A DNA stretch of 64,000 nt, taken from Ypsolopha sequella. Lineage: Eukaryota; Arthropoda; Insecta; Lepidoptera; Ypsolophidae. Every line of letters starts with the position of its first letter. Within the stretch, counting starts at the first letter, position 1. Shown here piece after piece: positions 31,673 to 43,545 of this stretch. The position numbers and the translations under genes are program-made. The notes beneath the pieces were generated by a model. That model made no database searches. It was not told the DNA's origin and saw only the letters and a list, made by a program, of their open reading frames with translations. The DNA lies in contig OW203997.1 of the NCBI GenBank assembly GCA_934047225.1, positions 3,644,417 to 3,708,416 of the forward strand, given 5' to 3'.

Positions 31673-33847
31673 TTGTTAAATAAACTTCTTCGAATGAAGT
31701 TGAAGTGCCCTGTCAAGAAGACTTCGAAGCTCAAGTGCTGGTACACGTTAAAACGGGATTATTCGAAAGAAAACATACTAAAGTTCGGTCAATGTCTGGA
31801 AAAAATACATTTTACTGACACATACTCCTCAGTGGATCCTGATGAAGCATTTGACAACTTTTATGACCTTTTTACTATGTTTTATGAGTTGTGTTTCCCT
31901 ATTATAAAAGTAAAACATACAACAAAAAAATCCCCTAAATGGCTATCAAGAGGCATCAAAAACTGCAGCAAGCGCTGTAGGGACCTTCTTTGGAAGTACA
32001 GGACAACACGAACACAGGAAAACAAACACAAATTTAAAACCTATTCTAAAAGATTAAAACATGTCATAACACAAACAAAAAAGGCACAAAACAATTATCA
32101 CATTACAGAAGCAAAAAATAAATCAAAAGCTACATGGCAAGTTATAAATCAAGCAAAAGACAACTTTCCTAGAGATTACATAGCACAAATAAAAACTAGC
32201 GATGGACTTATTAAAAACCCACGTGAAATAGCAGAAGCTTTTAATAATTACTTTATTGATGAAGTAGTACCAGTGACAAAGGACAACATAAAAAATAATA
32301 ATTTACCACACATATTAAGCAAACCTCATTCGCTGTTTATGGAACCTACCTGTCCAGAAGAAATATATCATGTTATTACAAACTTAAAAAATACGAATAG
32401 TACCGGGTATGATAATATATGTACACGAGTAATAAAATATGTTTCTCTAATAATTGCGCCAATATTAAGTCACGTCACTAACCTATGCATCGAACGCGGT
32501 GTTTTTCCAAAGAAACTTAAACTGTCTGTCATAAAACCTTTATTCAAAAAAGACGATAAAGAAAACATGGAGTTCTACAGACCAGTTGCACTAATTTCCA
32601 TAATGTCTAAGATCATCGAGAACATAATTCACCACAGATTATATAAATACTTCGAAACTAACAATATACTAGTGCACGAGCAAAACGGATTCAGGAAAAA
32701 TAAAAATATTGATCTCGCGATTTACGATTTTTTAAATAAAATATATAAGAGAGTCGATAATCGACTGCCAATATTCGCACTCTATTTAGACATGACAAAA
32801 GCGTTTGATCACGTAGACCAAAAAATCCTATTACAAAAACTAGAAAATTATGGTGTAAGAGGAAATGTTAATAATTTAATAAAATCATACTTAAGCGACA
32901 GAACTCAAATAACCAAAATTGAACGTATATGCCCTACATCTAAAACTGAAAAATCATACATATCTCACGCTAGAAGTGTGCACTACGGTGTGCCACAAGG
33001 CAGTGTTCTGGGTCCATTATTATTCCTCATATACATAAATGATTTGCCGAAATGTATCAAGCACCCGATGGTTTTATATGCTGACGACAGCACTGTTATT
33101 TGCGAAAATGAAAGTGATATAAACATGGACCTTAACTCAATCACTAATTGGCTAAAACAAAATAATCTGAAACTCAATATAGATAAAACGAGTATAATGT
33201 CTTTTAAACAAAGGAATTATTCAAACCTTACGATGAATATACAGTTTGGAGGTAAAACCGTTGAGGAAATTAGGGTAACCAAATTTTTAGGCTTGCAAAT
33301 TGATAATAACTTGAAATGGAATACACATATTGACCAAGTCAGTGCAAAAGTAACTCAGTTTTCTTATGCCCTTTACATGCTGGGTAAAACTGTAAATCGC
33401 AAAACAGTACTCACAGCTTATTATGGATATGTGGTTCCAACTCTCAAATATGGGATAATATTCTGGGGAAACGCTACTGGCATGGAGACGGTACTAAGAT
33501 CCCAAAAAAGATGCATAAGGGCTATCTGTAGGTTGCGAAAAACGGACACTTGTGTACCAAAATTCAAGCAATTAAAATTACTCACAGTACCAGCGCTGTA
33601 CATATATGAAACTGCAATTTTTGTAAGATCGCACCCAGAGTATTTTCAATATGTTACACGAGCAAGACGCTGTGATCGTCTGCGCCTCGTACAATGTAAA
33701 ACCTCACTTTTTCACAACAGTATATTTGCCATGGCACCTTCTATATACAATAAAATACCTAAATTTATTCGGGATTTCAATAATATGAATGATTTTATAA
33801 AACAACTCAAGACTTTTTTTAATAGACAAAGCGTACTATTCAGTTAA
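31673..33847 (+). CDS. Non-LTR retrotransposon reverse transcriptase (jockey/CR1-type), endonuclease missing
   Basis: A 724-codon uninterrupted frame encodes the RT part of a LINE ORF2. The N-terminal 180 residues are the basic linker between endonuclease and RT. RT motifs follow: LYLDMTKAFDHVD with the motif-A aspartate at residue 373, GVPQGSVLGPLLFLIYINDL from residue 439, and the catalytic YADD at 469-472. The C-terminus has the thumb-like region with SQKRCIRAIC typical of jockey/CR1-type elements. The apurinic endonuclease domain, expected upstream, is absent, so the copy is 5'-truncated, as happens when target-primed reverse transcription stops early. The frame opens at a TTG; the first ATG is at 31694, but neither is the natural start. 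The lack of stops suggests a young insertion. Confidence 0.88.
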   Translation: MLNKLLRMKLKCPVKKTSKLKCWYTLKRDYSKENILKFGQCLEKIHFTDTYSSVDPDEAFDNFYDLFTMFYELCFPIIKVKHTTKKSPKWLSRGIKNCSKRCRDLLWKYRTTRTQENKHKFKTYSKRLKHVITQTKKAQNNYHITEAKNKSKATWQVINQAKDNFPRDYIAQIKTSDGLIKNPREIAEAFNNYFIDEVVPVTKDNIKNNNLPHILSKPHSLFMEPTCPEEIYHVITNLKNTNSTGYDNICTRVIKYVSLIIAPILSHVTNLCIERGVFPKKLKLSVIKPLFKKDDKENMEFYRPVALISIMSKIIENIIHHRLYKYFETNNILVHEQNGFRKNKNIDLAIYDFLNKIYKRVDNRLPIFALYLDMTKAFDHVDQKILLQKLENYGVRGNVNNLIKSYLSDRTQITKIERICPTSKTEKSYISHARSVHYGVPQGSVLGPLLFLIYINDLPKCIKHPMVLYADDSTVICENESDINMDLNSITNWLKQNNLKLNIDKTSIMSFKQRNYSNLTMNIQFGGKTVEEIRVTKFLGLQIDNNLKWNTHIDQVSAKVTQFSYALYMLGKTVNRKTVLTAYYGYVVPTLKYGIIFWGNATGMETVLRSQKRCIRAICRLRKTDTCVPKFKQLKLLTVPALYIYETAIFVRSHPEYFQYVTRARRCDRLRLVQCKTSLFHNSIFAMAPSIYNKIPKFIRDFNNMNDFIKQLKTFFNRQSVLFS

Positions 33848-34180
33848 TGAATTTTTGAATGATAAATCTATGACAGGTTAATATTTTTATTATTTTGAAT
33901 CAGGACATATTATTTTATTGTGTACTTATAATTATTTCTTAGGTGAGGTTAGTTAACCGTTGACATTTATATTAAATACTCACATTTTTTAAATATTTGT
34001 AATTTTAGCATTTGTGTGTTTATTTCTTTCAATTTTTATTTCGTATTTTGTATTTTGTTTGTTGTTTTATATTTGTATGTCAAATGACAGATTATAAAGG
34101 ACTTTATATTATGTGTGAACACCATTTGTAAACTTATAATCACAAATAAATTAAATTTGAATTTGAATTTGAATTTGAAT
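33848..34180 (+). repeat. 3' UTR and (TTTGAA)n tail of the retrotransposon
   Basis: The sequence after the stop runs to ataaattaaatttgaatttg and several more TTTGAA units ending at about 34180. Such a short tandem tail marks the 3' end of this LINE class. No clear target duplication was found because the left junction is uncertain. Confidence 0.7.
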
Positions 34181-34950
34181 GAAAATAAATCCAACACTAA
34201 ATTAATATCGTGTTTAAGATAATTTCTTTGATAGATTAGTTACATTTTTATTATGAAATCGTTACGTATTCGATCTACGATAGCGTGATTGAGTAAAAAA
34301 CACGTTTCAATTGTAGTTAGTTTTTAACCATATTCTCTTGAAATATGTTGTAATTTTTCGTTTTAGCCTTGCTCCATTTTTGTACCTCTGTTTAAACACT
34401 TGTATAAGCTACAAAACCTAACCCCGCTTTGATAAATATTATGATCATAAGGCTGTCCACAATAACATTACTAAACTGTTTAGCCTTAATGATACATAAT
34501 GACACATATTTAAAAAAAATATGCAGAGTAGAGAAGAATTTGCGTTTGATATTGTCTTTAAAATGTATGCAATTATAAACACAATAACAATCGTGATCAT
34601 TACAAGTATTTTTATGCATGATTCCGTAATAGCAAAATAAACTACATACATAGTTAAGTACTGTAAAAGGATTCCTTGGAAATTTTCAGGACTCAAAATT
34701 TAAAAAAAAAACATAATTTGTTTATTAAGTATTGGTCAAAATACAGTGTTATTGGACACCCTTATTAAGTTCGCAAAACCAGAAGAGGGTTTGATTTTTT
34801 TTAATCAATCTAAGATTCTTTGAAATTGAAATGGCTAAACAGTTGGGAAATGGATAAAGTATTAGTTTGATTTACAATACACATGTTGTTGATTTGGTCA
34901 ACAACTTCCCTCACAGGGTAGGTTATGATCACGATAATGATGAGGAAAAA
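34181..34950. other. Stretch with half of an interrupted inverted repeat
   Basis: No gene. At 34888-34935 the sequence gttgatttggtcaacaactt and acagggtaggttatg is complementary to 35468-35508, so the FB1 element between them sits inside an older inverted repeat. Confidence 0.4.
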
Positions 34951-34952
34951 TA

Positions 34953-35217
34953 TACAAGGTGACTTTTTGATCATCGTCCAAATTCATACTGAGGCTTGCT
35001 AAGTGATCAGTATCTTGGATCAGTAACAATATTTGTGAAATTCGTAAAATGAAATTTCGGCTTCCCATATAAATTCAGTTCCAGTCCCGAGTGAATCACT
35101 ATGGGGAGTCGAAATTTAATTTTACGAATTTCACCAAAATTGTTATTGATCCATGATACTGATCACTTGTCAAGCCACCAGTATGAATTTGGACGATGAT
35201 CAAAAAGTCACCTTGTA
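34953..35217. mobile_element. Foldback MITE, family FB1 copy 2
   Basis: Ends TACAAGGTGACTTTTTGATC and its complement, with TA at 34951-34952 and 35218-35219. The two arms are nearly full length. Confidence 0.75.
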
Positions 35218-36371
35218 TAAAAAAGAAATTTGGATATTTTGGAGGGGCGGGGGTCTAAAACGTCTAGTGTACGACATACATGATGAAATTTACTTGGCAC
35301 TGGCGGAGCGGCAGCGGGGTGGGGAGGGACACTGGGACACCCAAGTATGTAAGTATTAGCACTTCGAGCCGCAGTGATCATTTTCTAAGAGAATTTTAGG
35401 AAATATAAAAAAAAACTCCTTCTTTTATGGGTATTTTTTGTATACCGGTCTTTAGAATGAGCTTTGTGAACATAACCTACCCTGTGACGGAAGTTGCTGA
35501 CCAAATCAACACACTGTATATGTGTCAAATGTTTCACCAAGACAAGAACCATCGACCAATAAGTCGATGTCAAGAACCAGCAACAGTAAGTATCAATTAG
35601 ATTGATACAACACCTTAGTAATAATGTGTGTAATAAATAAAATTTAAATTTAACCACCTTTTCTACTGATCCTACTGAATATCTTTCTTACAGAAACATA
35701 CCTGCGCAAATGAAATACATTAGTGTCGATTCGGTGTAACACAACTTATTTGACAGGACTTACACGGACAGGACTGACATACGGGACGTGACAAAGCGCG
35801 TCTCTTAGTACTGAATTCATTCTGCAATTTTCCGCGGGAGGGGAGGTAAAACACGCGCAGCACACTTTTACTCACTCACGCACACATTTGCAAAAAATTA
35901 ATATGTTACACTAATCGCAAGCCGTAACACAAACACAAAACGCACACACAAGTAAACTTACACCAACCAATTGTCCATGTACTTCGGCAGAGGGGAATGC
36001 TTGCGCTTGCCGAGTCCCTGTTACATAGTCTAAGGTACAGAAAGAAAAAGACGAATTCTGTCAAATAAGTTAAAATCGTGTAGCGAAACGACACTATTCA
36101 CCTCTCTAAAAACTTACCGTATGTAAATTTTGTATGGGCAAATCTCAGACCAGGTGTTAATCCAATTAATTTTTTACTATCGCTGGGATTTTTCTTTGCG
36201 AAAGTTGTTTAGTATGGTCAATAGGATATGTAGTTTCATTTAAAGATAGCTGTCTATTTACCATACAGTTTTTGACAACGTCTCTCTTTAGCATAATAAA
36301 TAAGAGAGAGATAATCAGAAAAATCAATTTTAAAGAGAGAATTTTAGTCTTTAATTCCTTTCTAATGAAAA
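35218..36371. other. Stretch with the outer inverted-repeat arm
   Basis: It contains the outer arm near 35468-35508 and, at 35720-35760, a fragment of the repeat gtgtcgattcggtgtaacac that is complete at 38798-38947. No gene is seen. Confidence 0.35.
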
Positions 36372-36379
36372 CACTAGAC

Positions 36380-37001
36380 CAGTGGTTCCCAAACTTAAAT
36401 GAACCGCGACCCACTTAAAAAACACAGAGATTGAGGGCCCACTAAGATTTTGTTACATAAGAAAGAGGTGAAGGATATTCATCTTTAAATTAGCAAGGCG
36501 ATATGCGAAAAAATACGGGTGTTTCTTTTCTGTGTATTTCATGAAATACACGGAAAATTTTAATAAATTTCTGGTATATGCATTTTGACTATATAATCTA
36601 GGGTTTTGAAATTGGAAAACTTGTTTGGATCAATTTTCTTCGATAGAAATAATTGTTGAAATGAGGTCTTCAAACACAGTTTTTCTTCTCGTTTGATGAA
36701 TAGGAACCATATACAGAACTCAAACATATTTTTTTAGATGTGTTTCAACAATATCTAGAGATTTGATATTTGAAATTTTGCTGGCTATTTTAGTTTTTTT
36801 AATAAAAATATAAAACAAACTTTTTTCCCTTTTGCCCTGAATCCGCCCCTCTCGCACTGCGCGATTTTTCGCTTGGAGTGACAGTGACAAAAATAAAATT
36901 CGCATAGCCTCTTAAACCATGTGGCTAAATGTCCGCCGGATTCACATTGTATGTTGGCTTGAATTTAAATTTCTTCACGACCCACACTTTGGGAAATGCT
37001 G
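36380..37001. mobile_element. hAT element with 8-bp duplication CACTAGAC
   Basis: The ends CAGTGGTTCCCAAAC and (reverse complement) CAGCATTTCCCAAAG match. cactagac stands at 36372-36379 and 37002-37009. Most of the interior is a TTAA-A copy (36497-36911) that inserted later, leaving short hAT arms with gacccact / gacccaca motifs. Confidence 0.85.
36497..36911 (-). mobile_element. TTAA-A copy nested in a hAT element
   Basis: It starts ggcgatatgcgaaaaaatac and ends cgcatagcctc followed by TTAA (36912-36915). The family frame MVPIHQTRRKTVFEDLIST is present on the minus strand but broken by a stop after about 26 codons. It is younger than its hAT host, because it interrupts it. Confidence 0.7.
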
Positions 37002-37009
37002 CACTAGAC

Positions 37010-37727
37010 AGTTGAGTTGTCAATCATCGATTGACAATCACCCCGGCAGATAGTAACGAAATGAGGATAGAGAGAGTCTAGCTAGCTATAGTCTGTAATC
37101 TGTATAATAAGGAATGCAGCACACAATCCGCCCATCACAGTATAACAATGTGCTGCTAACCATTTGTAAAGGCACGTGCTTTTTTTGCAAAAGACACAAT
37201 CGCAAACACTATTGTTTGCAAACTAACAAGCGTAAAACCTGGCTCTACAGCGCAATCCAACTTGTAACATAAAGGGGAAGCTTTAAAGTAGTAAATGGAA
37301 GAATAGGTTGCGCTTATGGAACACCGCGTCATTCGCAGTACGTGCTTTCGAATAATACACAACCTATATACAGGGTTTCGAGAAGTTGCGGGAGCCGAAA
37401 ACTGGCGATAACACTCGTCCAAAGGAACAAAAAAAAATTGAGAAATCAAGAAAAAGAAATCTGTTGTTTCATACATTTTAGTCAGGTAACTTTTCTATGG
37501 AACCGCTGATTTTTTTTAACGATTCGAGGGTATAGTAAAAGTTGTTCGTATGAACGAGTACATCGCCAGTTTCCGGCTTGCACAACTACAATCTTAACAC
37601 CCAGTATAGGTCCTATCGTGATTTTATACAATATAATTATGAATATGGTCGTTGAATGGGTCGATTGTCCAAATCTGGTAGCCAAAACATTTTGCCAGAG
37701 GAGAGTTGATGAAACGGGAAGTTTAAA
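37010..37727. other. Stretch with nothing recognised
   Basis: A short part (37530-37560, gtatagtaaaagttgttcgt) resembles the FB2 arms. No gene. Confidence 0.3.
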
Positions 37728-37730
37728 TTA

Positions 37731-38202
37731 GGGATCGTTCAACAATTACGTGATAATTTTTGGCCGTGTTTTTAACCCCCCCCCCCCCCACCCTATGTGA
37801 TCACAGCGTAATCTTTTGTTTTTAACCCCCCCCCCCTTGCCTTGATTACGTAATCTTCGTCCGGGCTTAAAATGTTTGCTGTTTATTAGCACTGACACGT
37901 ATGTCATGTTTCTATGGGTCTAAATGACCTAAATTTGGGAAGAGGGTGTGTCATTTGTCAATCTAAATCTACGTTTAACAGGAACAAATTAAACATGAAC
38001 GTAAATTTACGTTTGACAGGAACATGTACCTACACATGTTAATATTTATTTACGTCTGTCATTTTCAAAATTGGACGTAAATATTTAAATATAATTTATT
38101 TATTTTCGGACCCCCCCCCAAAATAATCAAATAATCCAGATGTATATACAAGCACCCGACACCCCCCCCCTTCCGGTGATCACGTAATTGTTGAATGATC
38201 CC
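37731..38202. mobile_element. TTA-flanked MITE with poly-C tracts
   Basis: GGGATCGTTCAACAATTACG at the left is matched by cgtaattgttgaatgatccc at the right. TTA stands at 37728-37730 and 38203-38205, which fits a Harbinger-type 3-bp duplication. The interior has four C tracts (near 37768, 37827, 38111 and 38163) of about 9-14 bases. Confidence 0.7.
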
Positions 38203-38205
38203 TTA

Positions 38206-38797
38206 TTGATAAAGGTAAAAGTAGGAAATGCGCCTTAAAATTTTCTGGAAGCAGGCTAACTTTTTAGCGACATTTATCGCTTTGGATAATCTAAATATCA
38301 TAACAGTGCATTACCAAACTAGGAATGATTAATTAGAAACAAAAAATATAAAAAAAATATTCCGAGATTATTTAGGATATAGTTATTTGTATTTAGCAAT
38401 CAAAAGCTGCCATATTCGAATTTATAATACTTCTAACTTCTACATGTGTTAAAAAGTTAAAATGGTTGTTTATTAATACAGTTATTAATCTGTTGAGTTC
38501 ACATTATCAATAAAACAATAGATAGCAGGGAAGATCGATCAACTCGAATAAATTTTACGATACCATAATATCTGTATGAAAAGTTCACGGCATGAGTAGA
38601 TTAATTTTGTATGGATTGTATATAAAAATTCGTTGCCTATAAAACTCAAAGATTTGAACCAAACTATGTATATTGGTTCGTAAAAAAAGCTATTACCATA
38701 AAAATATGATGTGATGGTTTTTATTAAATTTTCAATGTTATTAAAGAATGTTTTCTTTGATGCGATTTATATTGTAGAGTATTTATCGTACACAATA
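38206..38797. other. Stretch with nothing recognised
   Basis: AT-rich, no gene or element end. Confidence 0.3.
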
Positions 38798-38947
38798 ACA
38801 CCGATTTGGCGCAACACAACTTGACTTAATTGACAGGACTAAACTTAATTTAAGTGTTCTGTCCTTTTCTTTCTGTATCGAAAAGACAAAGACGGGACGC
38901 TCAAAATAAGGTTAGTCTTGTCAGTTGTGTTGCGCCGAATCGACACC
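38798..38947. mobile_element. Short inverted-repeat MITE, 150 bp
   Basis: Ends ACACCGATTTGGCGCAACAC and the complement of gtgttgcgccgaatcgacac. Fragments of the same family are at 35720 and 53910. Confidence 0.55.
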
Positions 38948-39090
38948 ATTATGTTTTTTTTTGCGAAATCGATTTTTTGGGAAACAGGGACCATCTATCG
39001 ATCGTCACACATTTCACTAATTAGCTATTACAAGATAAAAATGAGAGCGGAACAACGAAGAGAAGAATAATCCCCAACAACATTTCAATA

Positions 39091-39450
39091 ATAAAATAAA
39101 CTTTTAACAAAAAAGTAGCAACCGACTTCAATAGTAACAGCAGTCATTCACTAAAAAGTTAATAATAATTCTATAAAGACCGATGGTACCGAAGCAACAC
39201 TTTTGCCGACTTCTTTCTTCCTGAAACGTTATGTTATCTAGAAGTCGGCGTTCTTATATTGGTTTTTATGTTGCTATATCGTAGAAAATACGCCGACTTC
39301 TAGATAACATAATGTTTCAGGAAGAAAGAGGTCGGCAAAAGTGTTGCTTCGGTACCATCAGTCTTTATAGAATTATTATTAACTTTTTAGTGAATGACTG
39401 CTGTTACTATTGAAGTCGGTTGCTATTTTTTTGTTAAAAGTTTATTTTAT
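39091..39450. repeat. Long foldback (about 160-bp arms)
   Basis: The left arm (ataaaataaac..., through caaccgacttcaatagtaac) and the right arm (gttactattgaagtcggttg...) are nearly perfect complements. The loop lies around 39252-39288. The arms contain gatggtaccgaagcaacac / gtgttgcttcggtaccatc. Confidence 0.7.
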
Positions 39451-39573
39451 TTCACATTTTTTAGTGTTGCTGGGTTAAATTGTGAAATATGGGTAGTTCT
39501 TGCAAACGTGGTTTAAATATGAAACGAAGTTCAAGTGAGTATAAGTAGCTATGTTTGAGTAGCTTCCTGCTAT

Positions 39574-40166
39574 CAATCTCGAGTTATGTGCTGCCATTCG
39601 TTAAAGAGTTCTATGGTGATGAAGCCAAGATTGAAGGTCAGGTGGGTACACTGGCAATTTTCAAGCAATGCCCTGCAATGAGCACCATAACACAAACTGA
39701 TTGCCGCAATCCAAAGTTATGTGCTGTCATCCGTTGAGGAGTTCTATGGTGATGAAGCCAGGATCGAAGGCCAGGTGGGTATTCTGGTAATCTCCAAGTA
39801 ATACCCTTGAATTAGCACCCTAACGCAGTGATTGCCGCAATCTCGAGTTATGTGCTCTGATCCGTTGAGGAGTTCTATGGTGAATATGGTGATGAAGCCA
39901 GGATCGAAGGTCAGGTGGAAGAATGATGATTTTCAAGTAATACCTTGTAATCAGCACCCAGGTACAAAGCGATTACCTCAATTTCGAGAGGTATGCTATC
40001 ATTTTCTGAGGAGTTCCACTGCCTATCTCTGAAGACCTTCATCAGATCATGAATGGGACCTACCTGGAAGTACACTCTTTCAAACAAAAAAAGAATTGTT
40101 CAAAAAAAAAAAAAAAAAAACATACAGTCGAATTGAGAACCGCCTCCTTTTTGAAGTCGGTTAAAA
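39574..40166 (+). repeat. Four diverged tandem units of about 130 bp with AACCGACTTC end
   Basis: Units begin near 39574, 39707, 39836 and 39977 with (c/g)caat(c/t)tcgag..tatgctg. Each contains gttctatggtgatgaagcca or a decayed form. After them comes gaccttcatcagatcatgaa and a poly-A tract. The block ends with cgcctcctttttgaagtcgg, matching in inverted form the aaccgacttc of the foldback to its left. The whole 39091-40166 segment may therefore be one element. Confidence 0.5.
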
Positions 40167-40168
40167 AC

Positions 40169-41230
40169 AAGCAGAAACCCAAATTCCCTCCGTTTACCGG
40201 GCCATTATCTTCTTGAATTTCATTAGTGCATTTCTCTAATAATAGGTGACGATACAACATCAGACGGTGTCCGTTACATAATATACCACCAAAACTCATA
40301 TTTCCTACCAAATAATTGATAATACCCCTCGGGGCTCCATAGATGTTGAAGTTGAGGGAGGCAGGGAAGTCCGTATTGTAGTAGATGACCAGAAGTTCAA
40401 AAGTAAACATGCCTATAATTAGGTGCTTGTGGTTGGGTGACCCCTCGATAACACTCAATATTGGTGCAGACCATATTTCATAAGGGGATATTTATTTATC
40501 GTGGTAGTGTCGGTGTAAAAAGATATATACGACGACTGTTTGCCTGGCTAGACAAATGTTTGATGATGAACACAAACATGGATTTAAGGGCCTTACTATG
40601 GCCAAATGGGTACTTTCTAAAGCCTACTCCTCGTTTATGTCGAAACCAAAAATAATGAAAAAACTGTATAATGAATTATTAACTCTTAGACTACATATAC
40701 AACATTTTTCTTTTTCATACCACCAAAACTGTTTTTTGGCTTGAATTTCCTACTGCTCCTAAGTGGCTTGGCCGATTGAATTCATTTATGCTTTGATAAA
40801 TAGATAAATCTGATATCTATAAACATAACATAACATTATTCAATCGAACAATCACGTCCTAGTGAAAAGTATAATTTTCTCCTATTTCGCCCTATCAAGG
40901 ACGCAGCGAGCGTCGTAAAAGCCACTATGCATTGCGCGCTGATATGAACGTTATTTCAATGTCGTTTCCGTTGATATTCGTACCGACAAATATCGAGCTG
41001 CTAATTTGGCAACGGTAATCGCCTTAATGTAGCAAAGTTTACTTTGGTGCCAGCTGCTCTGATCAAAATATTGCTTTTAAATTGATCAAAGGGCGTAGAT
41101 TGAAAAAAAAACGTTGTTGATGTGAATAATAGGGTAGCAATTTTAAACGAGCATCTGATACCAAATAAAACTTCTAAATCGTACCAGCATAGAGTTAAGC
41201 GGTACCTCCCCAAGGCAAAATAAATCTTTA
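40169..41230. other. Stretch with R3 repeat copy and an unassigned frame
   Basis: A 132-codon minus frame ends in the 40060-40458 interval. Its first 95 residues (start MSVIEGSPNHKH) look protein-like but match nothing I know. R3 recurs inverted at 40857-41000. A fragment gggtactttctaaagcctac at 40607 is shared with 15355. Confidence 0.35.
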
Positions 41231-41720
41231 AGAGGATGGCATACCCTAGCAAATTTTTTTATTACCCGTCGAGCACAATAAGTCTAATGGCAAAGACCTT
41301 ATTCGCTTTTCATAGAGGCGATTATATGTTGGCTCTTTGGCCTCTTTTTCTTTGACGCGTAATACTAGTGATCACGCAGCGAAACAACAAATTGGTCTAT
41401 TTTTAGCTAATACTGAAATATTTTGTAGGGAAAAAAATATTGTATTTAGGTAAAATCCCTTCATATTTCTATTGACTATTTTATAAAAAAAAAACAAGGT
41501 GATACCTTAACCGCGTTTTTGAAACGAACGTTTGAAAACCAAAAAAAAGAGGGCGGGAAACATTTTTTTTTTGACAAAAGTATAAATCTTAATACATTGT
41601 TTATAGGTGGAATCCTTAGATAAAAGATTGATAGATCAAATATATTTTCTTCAATATGAGGAGAGACCTAGTTTCTTCCAATGAACCCTTGAAAACCTGG
41701 TGTTGTTGATGTTCTAGCGC
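41231..41720 (+). repeat. 490-bp block shared with 61439-61929
   Basis: The two blocks are alike from ggcatac(c/t)ctagcaa through acgcgtaatactagtgatca to gtgttgttgatgttctagcg, differing by scattered substitutions and small indels. In the 61-kb copy the block lies inside a TA-flanked element. Neither copy has a full open frame. Confidence 0.6.
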
Positions 41721-43189
41721 AGGTTTCCCATTAACCGTGAACTAGTTTTTTATGTAGTCTCTTCATATTTACGGTTAATTTAATAATAAGTTATATCACT
41801 GATCCACTTCTAATCCTAACTAATAACTCTCGTGTTGCTTTATATAACTATATGTATAGCCACAACTGAATAGGTAACAAATAGGAATCTAGTTGATACG
41901 CTTGTTTGGTATGAATACAACAGTATCTTTATAAATATTATACGTCATTATCTCATCATCAACTCATCATCACATCGATATTTTTGTTGATCTCATGAAC
42001 AATAATAAAATCAGAGAATAGGATATAACTAGATCCACAGAAAATTCATAATAAAAATCTCAAGTCGCATCCGGGATAAATGACTGGACCGAATGATTGT
42101 TTGTTTGGTCCTATTGTTGATGTTTTTTCTTTTAGGATCACAATGGTCCCTATGTCCCTTGGTAAATTTATGTTTAAACAACACTGACGCATTGATATAG
42201 TCATTAAGATTTTCAAAATCAATAATTGATTCTGCTATAGGTACAGACAATTAAAAAGTATTACCTAACGCATTGAACCACCCACATGTCGGTATTAGCT
42301 TTCTAATCTAAAACAACACAATAAATCGAAAGTAAAAAGAAAATGTACATTTAAAGAGGCAAGCGAAGTTGCTAAGAAGATGAAAGATTTATGTTTTGGT
42401 TCCCTACAAAACCGTTTTAGAATGACGTTTCCGTCAGGGAGTTCCACATCGTATGTTTAGAGTTTGACACCATGGTTTCAAAGTTCAGGAATATTTTAGG
42501 TACAAATTCATTGCTTTTAAATGTTGTTAATAACTGTAATATAATTATCGCCTTCAGCTAATTTTATTTCAATAAGTGTGCGTTGTAACTTTTATGAACA
42601 TGTTTGTTATCCTTGAAAACAGCTGTTGCATTCTTTCAAAACCGTTTATTTACTTTTACTATTTATCCTGTCATAAGGTTTTAAGTTGAAGCCATTAACT
42701 TTCCACGTATTCATTTGATCAACTTGATGCTCTAGTTTGTTTTTAATTCGGTTTTTCTGCTTCATTAATTTCTTCTCAACGTTTCAAACCTCGTCAACAT
42801 CAAATTGATGAGACAATTAGAAATTGATTTGTATTTCAATAGGTATTTTTTCGCTTGGCAGCCTATTTCAAATATGTATCTGATTTATATGGACTACTAT
42901 ATGGTGTTGTAACACTTTATCGACTTAATTCGGCACAAATTCGATAACGTTAACGATGGATCGTATAATGTTTACACATAAATAAACTCCATCGACTATC
43001 GTGATGTGCTTGGTGCACCCATTTCCGCCATTCAACTTTACAGTGATTTCGTAACCTTTTGTTATACTGAATTTATTTCGTATTGTATTGAATTTGAATG
43101 GGTTGAATTCTGCTAGTTAGCAGAACCCAGGTGTAGTAAAGCTTGTGTGTTTGTCTATTTACAGAAACATGGCTTTTCATACCGATTTT
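41721..43189. other. Stretch with nothing recognised
   Basis: This is one of the longer stretches without identifiable repeats. No exon-like frame is seen. Confidence 0.3.
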
Positions 43190-43545
43190 ATAGACCACCT
43201 CTGTGGTCTTGTGGTTCGAGTACTCGAGTTTACTCTGCTACTAATACGGAGGTCACGGGTTCAAATCCCGTAGGAGTACATTTGTGTTCGATCTGCTTGC
43301 TTCGAAACCCAATTTGGGCTTGAAGTTGTACGGAGATAGGGCTCAACACACCACCCATCGCGCTGGAAGTTATAATCGTGAGTCAAACGTAGTCGTACGA
43401 GTGTGACATGTGACTTCAATTTGACATTCTACTTACGCCCGGAAGCATCGCTGACACTCCCTCGGTTATTCATGTCGTGACGATAATGCAAAGCCTGTTA
43501 GAGAAGATAGTATGTACTAAGACTGAGTATCAAGAATATATTAAG
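43190..43545 (+). repeat. tRNA-derived SINE, plus strand
   Basis: The head ctgtggtcttgtggttcgag (A-box region) and cacgggttcaaatcccgtag (B-box) is followed by the body catttgtgttcgatctgc. It is the best preserved copy of the family also seen at 180-400 and 48621-48725. Confidence 0.65.

Noticed and set aside
40060..40458. 132-codon minus-strand gene
   Set aside because: The frame runs into a poly-T stretch from the neighbouring repeat and has no recognisable domain; repeat-derived sequence is more likely.
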